Shown: one piece after another, positions 51,514-60,570 of the stretch
How positions within the stretch are numbered: position 1 is the first letter of the stretch
Layout: each line of letters begins with the position of its first letter
Source: Azoarcus sp.
GTDB taxonomy: Bacteria; Pseudomonadota; Gammaproteobacteria; Burkholderiales; Rhodocyclaceae
NCBI GenBank assembly: GCA_020725025.1
Contig: DYFV01000010.1
Location: forward strand, 37,659 to 101,658
Direction of reading: 5' to 3'
DNA: 64,000 bases
The notes under the pieces: generated by a model
Database searches by the model: none
The model's input: only the letters and a program-made list of their open reading frames with translations
What the model was told of the DNA's origin: nothing
Position numbers and translations under genes: made by a program

Positions 51514-52632
51514 CTACCGCCCCAGAAACTCCTCCGCCGCCCGGTACGCCAGCCCCAGCGCTTCGGCCACCCCCGGGTGGGTCACTGCCCCGTCGCACAC
51601 ATTGAGCCCGTTGCGCAGATGCCGGTCGTCCTGCAGCGCGCGGCGCCAGCCCTTGTTCGCCAGCGCCACCACGCAGGGCAGGGTGGCGGCGTTGAGCGCG
51701 TAGGTGGAGGTGCGCGGCACCGCGCCCGGCATGTTGGCCACGCAGTAGTGGACGACGCCGTCCACCACGTAGGTCGGATCGGCGTGGGTGGTCGGGTGCG
51801 AGGTCTCGGCGCAGCCGCCCTGGTCGATCGCCACGTCCACCAGCACGCTGCCGGTGCGCATGGCGCGGATCATGTCGCGGGTGACGAGCTTGGGCGCCGC
51901 CGCGCCGGGCACCAGCACGCTGCCGATCACCAGGTCGGCCGCCACCACGTGGGTCTCGATCGCGTCGCGGGTGGCGTGGAGCGTGGTGAGTTGCGGGCCG
52001 AAGCGCTCGGTGAGGTGGCGCAGGGTGGCCAGCGAGCGGTCGAGCACCGACACCCGCGCGCCCATGCCCAGCGCGATGAGCGCGGCGTTGCTGCCCACCA
52101 CGCCGCCGCCCAGGATGACGACGTGCCCCGGCTCCACGCCCGGCACGCCGCCCAGCAGCAGGCCGCGCCCGCCGGTTTCCTTTTCGAGGCAGTGGGCGCC
52201 CGCCTGCACGCTCATGCGTCCGGCCACTTCCGACATGGGCGCGAGCAGCGGCAGCCCGCCCGCCGCCGAGGTGACCGTCTCGTAGGCGATGGCCACCGCG
52301 CCGCTCGCCATCAGCTCGCGGGTCTGGTCCGGATCGGGCGCGAGGTGGAGATAGGTGAACAGCACCTGGCCGGGGCGCAGCATGGCGCGCTCGCCCGCCT
52401 GCGGCTCTTTCACCTTGACCACCATCTCGGCCTCGGCGAACACCTGCGCCGCGTCGGCCGCGATCTGCGCGCCGGCGCGACGGTAGTCGTCGTCGCTCGC
52501 GCCGATGCCGGCGCCCGCGTCGTGCTCCACCAGCACCGCGTGGCCGTGGCTCGCCAACTCGCGCACGCTGGCCGGCGTGAGGCCGACCCTGAACTCGTTG
52601 TTCTTGATTTCCCTGGGTACGCCGATGCGCAT
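51514..52632 (-). CDS. ald: Alanine dehydrogenase
   Basis: Protein of 372 residues, the standard length. [23 protein letters not shown] opens the catalytic domain, with active-site VKVKEPQ and the NAD-binding Rossmann motif [51 protein letters not shown] and the late [22 protein letters not shown] are diagnostic. It interconverts L-alanine and pyruvate with ammonia and NAD. The ATG at 52632 has a GGAGGATCACC site. With dadA it covers both alanine enantiomers. Confidence 0.95.
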   Translation of the reverse strand: MRIGVPREIKNNEFRVGLTPASVRELASHGHAVLVEHDAGAGIGASDDDYRRAGAQIAADAAQVFAEAEMVVKVKEPQAGERAMLRPGQVLFTYLHLAPDPDQTRELMASGAVAIAYETVTSAAGGLPLLAPMSEVAGRMSVQAGAHCLEKETGGRGLLLGGVPGVEPGHVVILGGGVVGSNAALIALGMGARVSVLDRSLATLRHLTERFGPQLTTLHATRDAIETHVVAADLVIGSVLVPGAAAPKLVTRDMIRAMRTGSVLVDVAIDQGGCAETSHPTTHADPTYVVDGVVHYCVANMPGAVPRTSTYALNAATLPCVVALANKGWRRALQDDRHLRNGLNVCDGAVTHPGVAEALGLAYRAAEEFLGR

Positions 52633-52778
52633 GGTGATCCTCCTGTTTGCATGGATTGGAGTCCGGCGGCACCGGGAAAGGTTCTGCGTACGTGACCTAC
52701 AATGCAGAACTATGGGTCGAACGCACGCCCCGGAGCCTTCGACCGGGAATTCCTCTGCGCCTGTTGGGAGTATCCGGT

Positions 52779-52913
52779 ATGAAAGTATCCCCGATCTGCG
52801 CCGACTCGGTCGCGCTCGCCTTCTGCAAGCCCGCCTCCCGGCATGGCCGCCGCGCCATCGCCCGGTTTGGCTATCCCGTCGACGTGCATTCGCAACGCAG
52901 ACGGGGGGATTGA
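52779..52913 (+). CDS. Possible 44-residue leader ORF upstream of endonuclease V
   Basis: An ATG with a GGGAG site 8 bases upstream opens a 44-codon frame ([20 protein letters not shown]...) whose TGA ends one base before the GTG of the endonuclease gene. A TACAAT -10-like hexamer lies about 80 bp upstream. The peptide has no recognisable domain, so it may be a coupling leader or chance. The rest of the 282-bp gap after alanine dehydrogenase shows nothing else. Confidence 0.25.
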   Translation: MKVSPICADSVALAFCKPASRHGRRAIARFGYPVDVHSQRRRGD

Positions 52914-52914
52914 C

Positions 52915-53592
52915 GTGGCGCCGCGACAGCATGGATGGGACCTGACGCCCCGGGAGGCGGTCACGCTCCAGCGTGAGCTCGCAAGCGAGGTGGTGCGCGA
53001 GGACCGCATCGACACGGTGGAGCGCGTGGCGGGCATCGACGTCGGCTTCGAGGAGGGCGGCAAGGTCACGCGGGCGGCGGTGGCGGTGCTCGCCTGGCCG
53101 GAGCTCGCGGTCGTCGAGCAGGCGGTGGCGCGCCGGCCTACCTCCTTCCCCTACGTGCCGGGGCTGCTCTCCTTCCGCGAGGTGCCGGCGGTACTCGACG
53201 CCCTGGACAGGCTCGCGCACCCACCCGATCTCATCCTCTACGACGGGCAGGGCATCGCGCACCCGCGCCGCCTCGGCATCGCGAGCCACGTGGGTCTGCT
53301 CACCGAGATTCCTTCCATCGGCGTCGCCAAGACCCGGCTCGTCGGCACGCACGCCGAGCCGCCGCCGCTGCGTGGCGAGTGGGTACCGCTTCTCGACAAG
53401 GAGGAGGTGATCGGCGCGGTGCTGCGCACCCGGCCCGGCGTGCGGCCGCTCTACGTCTCCATCGGTTGGGGGGTGACCCTGAAGACCGCGCTCTACTGGA
53501 CCATGGCCTGCGTGACCCACTACCGTCTGCCGGAAACGACCCGGGCGGCGCATCGGCTGGCGTCGGGACCCGGCCGGGGCGCCGACGCGTAG
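52915..53592 (+). CDS. nfi: Endonuclease V (deoxyinosine 3' endonuclease)
   Basis: Protein of 225 residues. The family motifs are present: catalytic Asp in [12 protein letters not shown], wedge PYVPG in [39 protein letters not shown] with the second metal Asp, and GVAKTRLVG. It cuts DNA next to deaminated adenine (inosine). The GTG at 52915 gives the usual family length; the longer track start adds 24 residues without similarity. Its stop codon is inside a repeat element. Confidence 0.93.
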   Translation: MAPRQHGWDLTPREAVTLQRELASEVVREDRIDTVERVAGIDVGFEEGGKVTRAAVAVLAWPELAVVEQAVARRPTSFPYVPGLLSFREVPAVLDALDRLAHPPDLILYDGQGIAHPRRLGIASHVGLLTEIPSIGVAKTRLVGTHAEPPPLRGEWVPLLDKEEVIGAVLRTRPGVRPLYVSIGWGVTLKTALYWTMACVTHYRLPETTRAAHRLASGPGRGADA

Positions 53593-53681
53593 CCCGGATG
53601 GAGCCGAAGGCGGAATCCGGGACGTGCGGTGAGGGTGTCCATCGACGCTCCCGGATTCCGTTGCACTCCATGCGGGCTACG
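53587..53681. repeat. Extragenic repeat pair supplying the stops of two convergent genes
   Basis: A forward copy at 53587-53621 (GCGTAGCCCGGATGGAG...GCGGAATCCGGG) faces an inverted copy at 53650-53681 (CCCGGATTCCGTTGCACTCC...GGGCTACG). The TAG in the first GCGTAGCCC is the stop of endonuclease V. The complementary CTA in the second copy is the stop of the PIN gene. Confidence 0.88.
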
Positions 53682-54105
53682 AGAACTGCGTCGCGCAGAA
53701 CGCCTCCGGCGTCACGATCGCGAACTGCGGCTTCACCAGGCGGTGGCGATTGAGCTTGAGCAGCAGCTTGTCGCGGCTCAGGAGGTGGGTCGCCGTGCCG
53801 TCGCGGGCGATCTCGAGGAACTTCTGGTCGTCGGGGTCCCGGCATTCGGGCAGGGGAAGGGCGGCCGGATGGGCAGGCGCGGCCAGCGTGCAGCGGGCGG
53901 CGTAATCGGCGAGCAGCGCCGCCTGGCGGTCGGCGTCGGCGCCGAACTGGCGGTAGGCGAGCACCCGCCGCAGCTCTTCGAGTGCGTCCTCGCGGGCGAC
54001 GAGCGGCCAGCGGCCGGCCTCGAGCGCGGCGCGCAGGCGTGCGAGGCCCGGGTCCTCGAAGAACCACAGGGCCATCACCGTATTGGTGTCGAGGACAAGA
54101 CGCAC
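53677..54105 (-). CDS. PIN-domain protein (putative toxin family), no antitoxin seen
   Basis: Protein of 142 residues from a GTG start (VRLVLDTNTVMALWF). Acidic residues of the PIN nuclease site are present: D in VLDTNT, E in DALEELRRVL, and D in CRDPDDQKFLEIARDG and LLSRDKLLLKL. This matches the PIN-type putative toxin family, RNases in many toxin-antitoxin pairs. No small antitoxin gene adjoins it: the upstream neighbour is PHA synthase, 62 bp away. The stop lies in a repeat. Confidence 0.82.
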   Translation of the reverse strand: MRLVLDTNTVMALWFFEDPGLARLRAALEAGRWPLVAREDALEELRRVLAYRQFGADADRQAALLADYAARCTLAAPAHPAALPLPECRDPDDQKFLEIARDGTATHLLSRDKLLLKLNRHRLVKPQFAIVTPEAFCATQFS

Positions 54106-54167
54106 GGACGATACGTGAACGAAAACGAGGGGGCCGGGCCCCCTCGTCGAAGCTGTAACCGTGCCGC

Positions 54168-55991
54168 TTACGCGACCTGGCGGGCGTCCAGGCGGACCTT
54201 CACGAAGCTGCCCGGCGCGTCCTCGATCGCCTTCAGCTTGCCCTTGGCCGGATCGCGCGGGGCGACCTCCTCGGTGTCGTGGGCGGTGACCCACGCCTGC
54301 CAGTCGGTCCACCACGAACCGGCCTGCTGCTGGGCGCCCTCGAACCACTTGTCGGCGGTCTCGGGCAGCTTTGCGGCCGGGTTCAGCCAGTAGCCGTACT
54401 TGTTCGCCACCGGCGGGTTCACGATGCCGGCGATGTGGCCGGAGCCGCCCAGGACGAAGCGCACCGGGCCGCCGAAGATCCGGGCGCCCATGTAGGTGCT
54501 CTTCCACGGCGCGATGTGGTCTTCGATCGTGGAGATGAAGTAGCAGGGCACCTTGATCTTCGAGAGATCGATCTTCACGCCGTCGATCTCGATCCCGCCC
54601 GGCTGCGCCAGCTTGTTCTGCATGTACATGTTGCGCAGGTAGAAGCTGTGCATCTTGGCCGGCATCCGGGTGGAGTCCGAGTTCCAGTACAGCAGGTCGA
54701 AGGGGAAGGGGTCCTTGCCCATCAGGTAGTTGTTCACCACGAACGACCAGATGAGGTCGTTGGCGCGCATCATGTTGAAGGTGCCCGCCATCTCCGAGCC
54801 TTCCAGATAGCCGCGCTCGAACATCTTCTTCTCGAGGCTGCTCACCTGCTGCTCGTCGATGAACACGCCCAGCTCGCCCGGCTCGGCGAAGTCGGTCATG
54901 GTGGTGAAGAAGGTCGCCGAGGCGATGCGCTTCTCCTTCTTCGCCGCCAGGTAGGCCAGCGTGGTGGCCAGCAGCGTTCCGCCCAGGCAGTAGCCCGCGG
55001 CGTTCACTTCCTTCTCGCCGGTCTGCTTCTCGATGGCGTCGAGGGCCGCGATCACGCCTTCCTTCACGTAGGAGTCGAAGCTCTTCTCGGCGAGGGTCTC
55101 GTCCGGGTTCACCCACGAGATCACGAACACCGTGTGGCCCTGGTCCACGCACCACTTGATGTAGGAGTTCTTCTCGCGCAGGTCGAGGATGTAGAACTTG
55201 TTGATCCACGGCGGCACGATCAGCAGCGGGCGCTTGAGCACCTTGTCGGTGCTCGGCGTGTACTGGATGAGCTGCATCATGTCGGTCTGGAACACGACCT
55301 TGCCCGGGGTGGTGGCGACGTTGCGCCCCAGCTCGAAGGCGCTGGTGTCGGTCATGCGCACGCGCAGCTGGCCGCCGCCGTCTTCCATGTCGCGCAGCAG
55401 GTTGTTCAGGCCCTTGATCAGGTTCTGGCCGTGGTTGCGCACCGTCTCGCGAAACACCTCGGGGTTGGTCACCGCGAAGTTCGACGGGCTCATCGCGTCG
55501 ATGTACTGGCGCGTGTAGAAGTTGACCTTGCGCTGGGTCTGCTCGTCCAGGCCCTCCACGCAGCACACGGTGTCATGCACGTGGCGCGCAGTGATGAGGT
55601 AGGACTGCTTGATGAAGTCGAACAGGAAGTGCTCTTCCCATTCCTCGTCCTTGAAGCGCTTGTCGGTCTTCTCGGGCGTGGCCACGGGCGCGCCCTGCAC
55701 GCCCATGAAGCGCAGCATCGAATGCTGCCACAGGGAGAAGTAGTCCCACACCAGGTTCATCTGCGACTGGGCGAGCTTGTAGGGGTTCGCGAGAAGCTTG
55801 GCCATCATGTCCATGAAGGCCTGCGCGATGCCGAGCTCGTCGCTGGGCGTGGCGACCCCCTTCTTCAGCTGGCGCTGGACGTGCTCGCTGATCAGGTGCG
55901 AGGCACGCTGCGCGACCTCCGAGTAGGTCTTGGCGACCTCCTTGGGGTCGGGCAGTTCGGGATGGGTCTTCTCGGTCTGGACTGCAGCCAT
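54168..55991 (-). CDS. phaC: Class I poly(3-hydroxyalkanoate) synthase
   Basis: Protein of 607 residues. The lipase-like box is GYCLGG with catalytic Cys near residue 335. The Asp and His of the triad are in FISTIEDHIAPWKSTY and LGGSGHIAGIVNPP. The N-terminal domain has PSNFAVTNPEVFRETVRNHGQN, and PPWINKFYILDL is conserved in class I synthases. It polymerises hydroxyacyl-CoA into storage granules. The ATG at 55991 has a GAGGAG site; the track start is 24 bp earlier. No phaA/phaB/phasin gene adjoins it. Confidence 0.95.
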   Translation of the reverse strand: MAAVQTEKTHPELPDPKEVAKTYSEVAQRASHLISEHVQRQLKKGVATPSDELGIAQAFMDMMAKLLANPYKLAQSQMNLVWDYFSLWQHSMLRFMGVQGAPVATPEKTDKRFKDEEWEEHFLFDFIKQSYLITARHVHDTVCCVEGLDEQTQRKVNFYTRQYIDAMSPSNFAVTNPEVFRETVRNHGQNLIKGLNNLLRDMEDGGGQLRVRMTDTSAFELGRNVATTPGKVVFQTDMMQLIQYTPSTDKVLKRPLLIVPPWINKFYILDLREKNSYIKWCVDQGHTVFVISWVNPDETLAEKSFDSYVKEGVIAALDAIEKQTGEKEVNAAGYCLGGTLLATTLAYLAAKKEKRIASATFFTTMTDFAEPGELGVFIDEQQVSSLEKKMFERGYLEGSEMAGTFNMMRANDLIWSFVVNNYLMGKDPFPFDLLYWNSDSTRMPAKMHSFYLRNMYMQNKLAQPGGIEIDGVKIDLSKIKVPCYFISTIEDHIAPWKSTYMGARIFGGPVRFVLGGSGHIAGIVNPPVANKYGYWLNPAAKLPETADKWFEGAQQQAGSWWTDWQAWVTAHDTEEVAPRDPAKGKLKAIEDAPGSFVKVRLDARQVA

Positions 55992-56011
55992 GTTCGTAAT
56001 TGCTCCTCTCT

Positions 56012-57040
56012 TCAAGCCGTTCGTTCGAATCGGATCGTGCCCTCGTTATCCACCCGCCTGTGCAGCGCCCCCCGCCGCACGAGGTAGTTGAGGTGGGCGA
56101 TCGCCTCTCCCATCGCGAACATTACTTGATGCGTATCGAGCTCGCGCGCAAAAAGCGTCGCAAGCAGTTCACCCGCGCTGCGCGGCGCGCGGATCTCGTC
56201 AATAAGGGCCGCGCAGCGCTCGCGGTGGTGTGATTCCAGTTGCTCGACTCGCGCCCCGAGGCCGCGAAACGGTCGACCATGCGATGGTAGCACGAGCGTC
56301 TCTTCGGGCAAGCTTTTGATGCGCTGCAGCGACGAAAGGTAGTAACCGAGGGGATCGTCGTCCGGCGTGGCGGCGAACACGCTCACGTTGGTCGAGATTC
56401 GCGGTAGCAGCATGTCCCCCGAAACGAGGATGCCGAGCTTTTCGCAATAAAGGCTTGCGTGCTCGGGCGCATGCCCGTATCCGACGATGACGCGCCACTC
56501 CCGGCCCCCGATCGCGAGCACGTCGCCATCGAACAGGCGGTGGTAGCTGCGAGGCAGTTCCGGCACGCCGCGACGGTAGGCGTTTCCGCGCTGCAGCAAG
56601 GCGCCGAGGCGGCTCTCGTCGAGGCCGTTGGCACGAAATTGCGCCACCATGTCCTCGACCGAATACCCCGGCAGCTGGTGCCACAGGGCGTGGCCGCCGA
56701 GGAACTCGCCCTGGGTCATGTGGATGGGCGCGCCGTCGCGGGCGGCGAGCCAGGATGCGAGACCCAGGTGGTCGGGATGGCAGTGGGTGACCACGATGCG
56801 CGAGAGCGGACGCCCGTCGTCGGCGAGGATGCGCTCCCAGTGCTCCTTGACCTCCGGCAGGCCGAAGCCGGTGTCCACCGCCACCAGCGCATCATTGGCG
56901 TCGAGCAGCCACAGGTTGATGTGGTCGAGGGCGAAGGGCAGGGGCATGCGGATCCAGCGCACGCCGGGCGCAATCTCCAGCGCCTGGCCGCCGGCCGGCA
57001 TCTCGGCGATGGGATAGCTGAGTTCGGTGGTATCGTTCAT
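56012..57040 (-). CDS. Metallo-beta-lactamase-fold hydrolase
   Basis: Protein of 342 residues. The metal site is THCHPDHLG (HxHxDH), with further ligands in GYGHAPEHASLY and LVSGDMLLPRIS and a final LPSHGRPFRGL. A C-terminal helical domain of about 100 residues (ERCAALIDEI ... AIAHLNYLVRRGALHRRVD) is typical of the subgroup related to glyoxalase II-like thioesterases. It is 20 bp upstream of phaC on the same strand and divergent from the MerR gene. A hydroxyacyl-thioester substrate is possible, but unproven. Confidence 0.88.
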   Translation of the reverse strand: MNDTTELSYPIAEMPAGGQALEIAPGVRWIRMPLPFALDHINLWLLDANDALVAVDTGFGLPEVKEHWERILADDGRPLSRIVVTHCHPDHLGLASWLAARDGAPIHMTQGEFLGGHALWHQLPGYSVEDMVAQFRANGLDESRLGALLQRGNAYRRGVPELPRSYHRLFDGDVLAIGGREWRVIVGYGHAPEHASLYCEKLGILVSGDMLLPRISTNVSVFAATPDDDPLGYYLSSLQRIKSLPEETLVLPSHGRPFRGLGARVEQLESHHRERCAALIDEIRAPRSAGELLATLFARELDTHQVMFAMGEAIAHLNYLVRRGALHRRVDNEGTIRFERTA

Positions 57041-57146
57041 CGATCGGTCTCCGTCGGGGCGTTCATCGCGGGGCCGTTTGCCGAAACCCCGCATTTCTGA
57101 TTAACTTTTCGGCCGCAACGACGCGATTTTCGCCGCAAACCTGGCC

Positions 57147-57584
57147 ATGGCACGCGAACAAACCTACACCATCACCGAGCTCGCACGGGAGTTCGACATC
57201 ACCCCGCGCGCGATCCGCTTCTACGAGGATCAGGGCCTGCTCACCCCGTCCCGTGCCGGCCGTGCCCGCGTCTACACCAAGGCCGACCGTACCCGCCTGA
57301 AGCTCACCCTGCGCGGCAAGCGCCTCGGGCTGTCCCTCGCCGAGATCAAGGAGCTGCTCGAGATGTACGACGGCGTGCACAACTCCGTGCCGCAGCTGCA
57401 GCACCTGGTGAAGGTCCTTGCCGAGCGCCGGGCCGCCCTCGAGCAGCAGCGCGAGGACATCGAGGCGGTGCTGGGCGAGATCGCCATGCTCGAGAAGCAG
57501 TGCTTCGATCTGCTCGGCCACGACGCCGCCGGCGCCGCCGCCGCGCGCAAGGAGCTCGCGAAGCGGGTGAAGAGCGTCGCTTGA
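57147..57584 (+). CDS. MerR-family regulator, LiuR-like
   Basis: Protein of 145 residues. The winged helix (YTITELAREFDITPRAIRFYEDQGLLTPSRAGRARVYTKADR) and a coiled-coil dimer helix (QHLVKVLAERRAALEQQREDIEAVLGEIAMLEKQC) are clear. This length and sequence fit the LiuR branch, which regulates branched-chain amino acid and acyl-CoA catabolism in beta- and gammaproteobacteria. No metal-binding cysteine pattern is seen. A perfect palindrome lies 16 bp after its stop, before the acyl-CoA genes. Confidence 0.88.
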   Translation: MAREQTYTITELAREFDITPRAIRFYEDQGLLTPSRAGRARVYTKADRTRLKLTLRGKRLGLSLAEIKELLEMYDGVHNSVPQLQHLVKVLAERRAALEQQREDIEAVLGEIAMLEKQCFDLLGHDAAGAAAARKELAKRVKSVA

Positions 57585-57599
57585 TTTTTTTCACGATTA

Positions 57600-57617
57600 G
57601 TTTACGTTGACGTAAAC
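57600..57617. promoter_or_regulatory. LiuR-type palindromic operator
   Basis: GTTTACGT-TG-ACGTAAAC is an 18-bp palindrome with perfect eight-base arms, located 39 bp before the thioesterase start. From memory, MerR-type LiuR sites in proteobacteria have this TTTACGT/ACGTAAA character. It lies in an AT-rich stretch unlike its surroundings, where a promoter is expected. The palindrome is seen. Binding by the adjacent MerR protein is inferred. Confidence 0.72.
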
Positions 57618-57655
57618 GTAAAAACAACCAGAATAAGCCCCCTGGAGGAGACCCG

Positions 57656-58123
57656 ATGCGACGCGACGACACCATCTTCCAGCCGCGCGATCCCGGCTAC
57701 GCCGAGCGCGTGCGCGCGAGCTTCGAGCTGCAGCAGGCGATGACCCTCGTCGGCGCCGAGCTCGCCGTGGTCGAGCCCGGATACACCGAGATCCACCTGC
57801 CGTTCAAGCCGGCGATCACCCAGCAGCACGGCTACATCCACGGCGGCATCGTCGGGATGATCGCCGACTCGGCCGCGGGTTACGCCGCCAATACCCTCAC
57901 CGCCGCCGACGCTTCGGTGCTCACCGTCGAGTACAAGATCAACCTGCTGGCGCCGGCCGAAGGCGAGCGCCTCGTCGCCCGCGGCGAGGTGGTCCGTCCC
58001 GGGCGCACGCTGATCATCACGAAGGCCGACGTGTTCGCCATCCGCGACGAGAAATGGACCCTGTGCGCGGTCATGCAGCAGACCATCATGGTGATGCATG
58101 CGCGCAAGGAACGAACCGACTGA
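57656..58123 (+). CDS. PaaI-type hotdog-fold thioesterase
   Basis: Protein of 155 residues. The hotdog core HGYIHGGIVGMIADSAAGYAA carries the HGG motif of PaaI-like acyl-CoA thioesterases, followed by VEYKINLLAPAEGERLVARGEVVRPGRTL. A GGAGGAG site precedes the ATG. It is the first gene of the thioesterase-thiolase-dehydrogenase cluster behind the LiuR-type operator and probably relieves acyl-CoA build-up. Confidence 0.9.
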   Translation: MRRDDTIFQPRDPGYAERVRASFELQQAMTLVGAELAVVEPGYTEIHLPFKPAITQQHGYIHGGIVGMIADSAAGYAANTLTAADASVLTVEYKINLLAPAEGERLVARGEVVRPGRTLIITKADVFAIRDEKWTLCAVMQQTIMVMHARKERTD

Positions 58124-58195
58124 AGAATCGACCGACCAATTGATGTCGCCCCACGAGGGCGACCCGAATCCTAGCCTGACCGGAGAACCGCACTC

Positions 58196-59386
58196 ATGAC
58201 CGACCCGATCGTCATCGTTTCCGCCGCCCGCACCCCGATGGGCGGCTTCCAGGGCGACCTTTCCTCGCTGACCGGCCCGCAACTGGGCTCGGTCGCCATC
58301 AAGGCCGCCGTCGAGCGCGCCGGGCTCTCGCCCGAGCAGGTGCAGGAAGTGATCATGGGCTGCGTGCTGCCCGCCGGCACCGGCCAGGCGCCCGCCCGCC
58401 AGGCCGCCCTGGGCGCGGGCCTGCCCCTGTCGGCCGGCTGCACCACGGTGAACAAGGTGTGCGGCTCCGGCATGAAGGCCACCATGCTCGCCCACGATCT
58501 GCTGGCCGCGGGCACCAACGACATCATGGTCGCCGGCGGCATGGAGTCGATGACCAACGCCCCCTACCTGCTGCCCAAGGCGCGCAGCGGTTACCGCCTC
58601 GGCCACGGCCAGCTCCTCGACCACATGTTCCTGGACGGCCTGGAAGACAGCTACTCCAAGGAGAACAAGGGCCGTCTGATGGGCACCTTCGCCGAGGATT
58701 GCGCCGGCCACTTCGACTTCACCCGCGCCGCCCAGGACGAGTTCGCCATCGCCTCCACCCAGCGCGCCCAGGCCGCCATCCAGAGCGGCGCCTTCGCCTG
58801 GGAGGTCGCGCCGGTCACCGTCGCCGGCCGCAAGGGCGAGGTCGTGGTGGACAAGGACGAGCAGCCGCTCAAGGCCCAGCTCGACAAGATCGGCGGCCTG
58901 AAGCCCGCCTTCAAGAAGGACGGCACCGTCACCGCCGCGAACTCCTCCTCCATCTCCGACGGCGCCGCCGCGCTGGTGCTGATGAGGAAATCCACCGCGG
59001 AGAAGCTGGGGCTCGCTCCGCTCGCCACCATCGTCGGCCACACCACCCACGCCCAGGAGCCGCAGTGGTTCACCACCGCCCCGGTGGGCGCGATGCAGAA
59101 GCTCCTCGCCAAGACCGGCTGGAACGTCGCCGATGTGGACCTGTGGGAGATCAACGAAGCCTTCGCCGTGGTCACCATGGCCGCGATGAAGGAGATGAAG
59201 CTCGACCACGCCAAGGTGAACGTGAACGGCGGCGCCTGCGCCCTGGGCCACCCGATCGGCGCCTCGGGCGCACGCATCCTGGTCACCCTCATCGGCGCGC
59301 TGCGCGCCCGCGGCGGCAAGCGCGGCGTGGCGAGCCTGTGCATCGGCGGCGGCGAAGCCACCGCCATGGCCGTGGAGCTCGCCTGA
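58196..59386 (+). CDS. Acetyl-CoA C-acyltransferase (thiolase)
   Basis: Protein of 396 residues. Thiolase signatures are complete: first Cys in [15 protein letters not shown], the middle motif [17 protein letters not shown], His in [16 protein letters not shown], and second Cys in [15 protein letters not shown]. It forms acetoacetyl-CoA or cleaves 3-ketoacyl-CoA. The short loop pattern fits a biosynthetic-type acetyl-CoA acetyltransferase. The acyl-CoA dehydrogenase gene starts 1 bp after its stop. Confidence 0.95.
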   Translation: MTDPIVIVSAARTPMGGFQGDLSSLTGPQLGSVAIKAAVERAGLSPEQVQEVIMGCVLPAGTGQAPARQAALGAGLPLSAGCTTVNKVCGSGMKATMLAHDLLAAGTNDIMVAGGMESMTNAPYLLPKARSGYRLGHGQLLDHMFLDGLEDSYSKENKGRLMGTFAEDCAGHFDFTRAAQDEFAIASTQRAQAAIQSGAFAWEVAPVTVAGRKGEVVVDKDEQPLKAQLDKIGGLKPAFKKDGTVTAANSSSISDGAAALVLMRKSTAEKLGLAPLATIVGHTTHAQEPQWFTTAPVGAMQKLLAKTGWNVADVDLWEINEAFAVVTMAAMKEMKLDHAKVNVNGGACALGHPIGASGARILVTLIGALRARGGKRGVASLCIGGGEATAMAVELA

Positions 59387-59387
59387 C

Positions 59388-60521
59388 ATGGTGCTCACGC
59401 AAGAACAGGAGCTCATCCGCGACTCGATGCGCGCCTTCGCCCAGGAGCGGCTCGCGCCCTTCGCCGCGGAATGGGACCGCAACCACATCTTCCCCCGGGA
59501 GGCCCTGAAGGAGCTGGGCGAACTCGGCGCCCTGGGCATGGTGGTCCCCGAGGAGTGGGGCGGCGCCGGCATGGACTACATGAGCCTGGTGCTCACGCTG
59601 GAAGAGATCGCCGCCGGCGACGGCGCCACCTCCACCATCGTCAGCGTGCAGAACTCGCTCGCCTGCGGCATCACCAACCGCTACGGCACGGACGCCCAGA
59701 AGGAGCAGTGGCTGAAGCCCCTCGCCCGGGGCGAGAAGCTCGGCTGCTTCTGCCTCACCGAGCCCCACGTCGGCTCCGACGCCGCCGCGCTGAAGACCAC
59801 CGCCGTCAAGGACGGCGACCACTGGGTCCTCAACGGGGTGAAGCAGTTCATCACCACCGGCCGCGAGGCGGACGTCGCCATCGTCTTCGCCGTCACCGAC
59901 AAGGCCGCCGGAAAGAAGGGCATCTCCTGCTTCCTGGTGCCCACCGCCACTCCGGGCTACATCGTCGCCCGCATCGAGGAGAAGATGGGCCAGAAGGCCT
60001 CCGACACCGCGCAGATCCTCCTGGAGAACTGCCGCGTGCCGGCCGATGCGCTCCTCGGCGCGGAAGGCGAGGGCTACAAGATCGCGCTCTCCAACCTGGA
60101 AGCAGGCCGCATCGGCATCGCCTCCCAGTGCCTGGGCATGGCGCGCGCCGCGCTGGAAGCCGCGGTCAAGTACGCCCACGAGCGCGAGACCTTCGGCAAG
60201 CCGATCTTCGAGCACCAGGCGGTGAACTTCCGCCTCGCCGACATGGCGACCCGCCTCGAAGCCGCCCGCCAGCTGGTGTGGCACGCCGCGAGCCTCAAGG
60301 ACGCCGGTCGACCCTGCCTCAAGGAAGCCTCGATGGCCAAGCTCTTCGCCTCCGAGATGGCCGAGCAGGTGTGCTCCGACGCCATCCAGATCCACGGCGG
60401 CTACGGCTACGTCACCGACTTTCCGGTGGAGCGCATCTACCGCGACGTGCGGGTGTGCCAGATCTACGAGGGCGCGAGCGACATCCAGCGGCTGGTCATC
60501 GGCCGCGCCCTGGCGCTCTGA
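59388..60521 (+). CDS. Acyl-CoA dehydrogenase (short/branched-chain type)
   Basis: Protein of 377 residues. It shows the FAD-linked dehydrogenase signatures [26 protein letters not shown], and [26 protein letters not shown], with catalytic Glu in [19 protein letters not shown]. The sequence resembles the short/branched-chain acyl-CoA dehydrogenase group. Electrons pass to ETF. It is directly coupled to the thiolase gene and likely under the MerR regulator. Confidence 0.94.
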   Translation: MVLTQEQELIRDSMRAFAQERLAPFAAEWDRNHIFPREALKELGELGALGMVVPEEWGGAGMDYMSLVLTLEEIAAGDGATSTIVSVQNSLACGITNRYGTDAQKEQWLKPLARGEKLGCFCLTEPHVGSDAAALKTTAVKDGDHWVLNGVKQFITTGREADVAIVFAVTDKAAGKKGISCFLVPTATPGYIVARIEEKMGQKASDTAQILLENCRVPADALLGAEGEGYKIALSNLEAGRIGIASQCLGMARAALEAAVKYAHERETFGKPIFEHQAVNFRLADMATRLEAARQLVWHAASLKDAGRPCLKEASMAKLFASEMAEQVCSDAIQIHGGYGYVTDFPVERIYRDVRVCQIYEGASDIQRLVIGRALAL

Positions 60522-60570
60522 CCCGATGCGCCGCCGCCCGTGACGGATGGCGGCGCAACGATCACCGCCG

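Noticed and set aside
53677-55566. 629-residue minus-strand ORF running through phaC into the PIN gene
   Set aside because: Only the last 142 codons are the real PIN gene; the rest is an out-of-frame read of phaC, so it is not a PhaC-PIN fusion.
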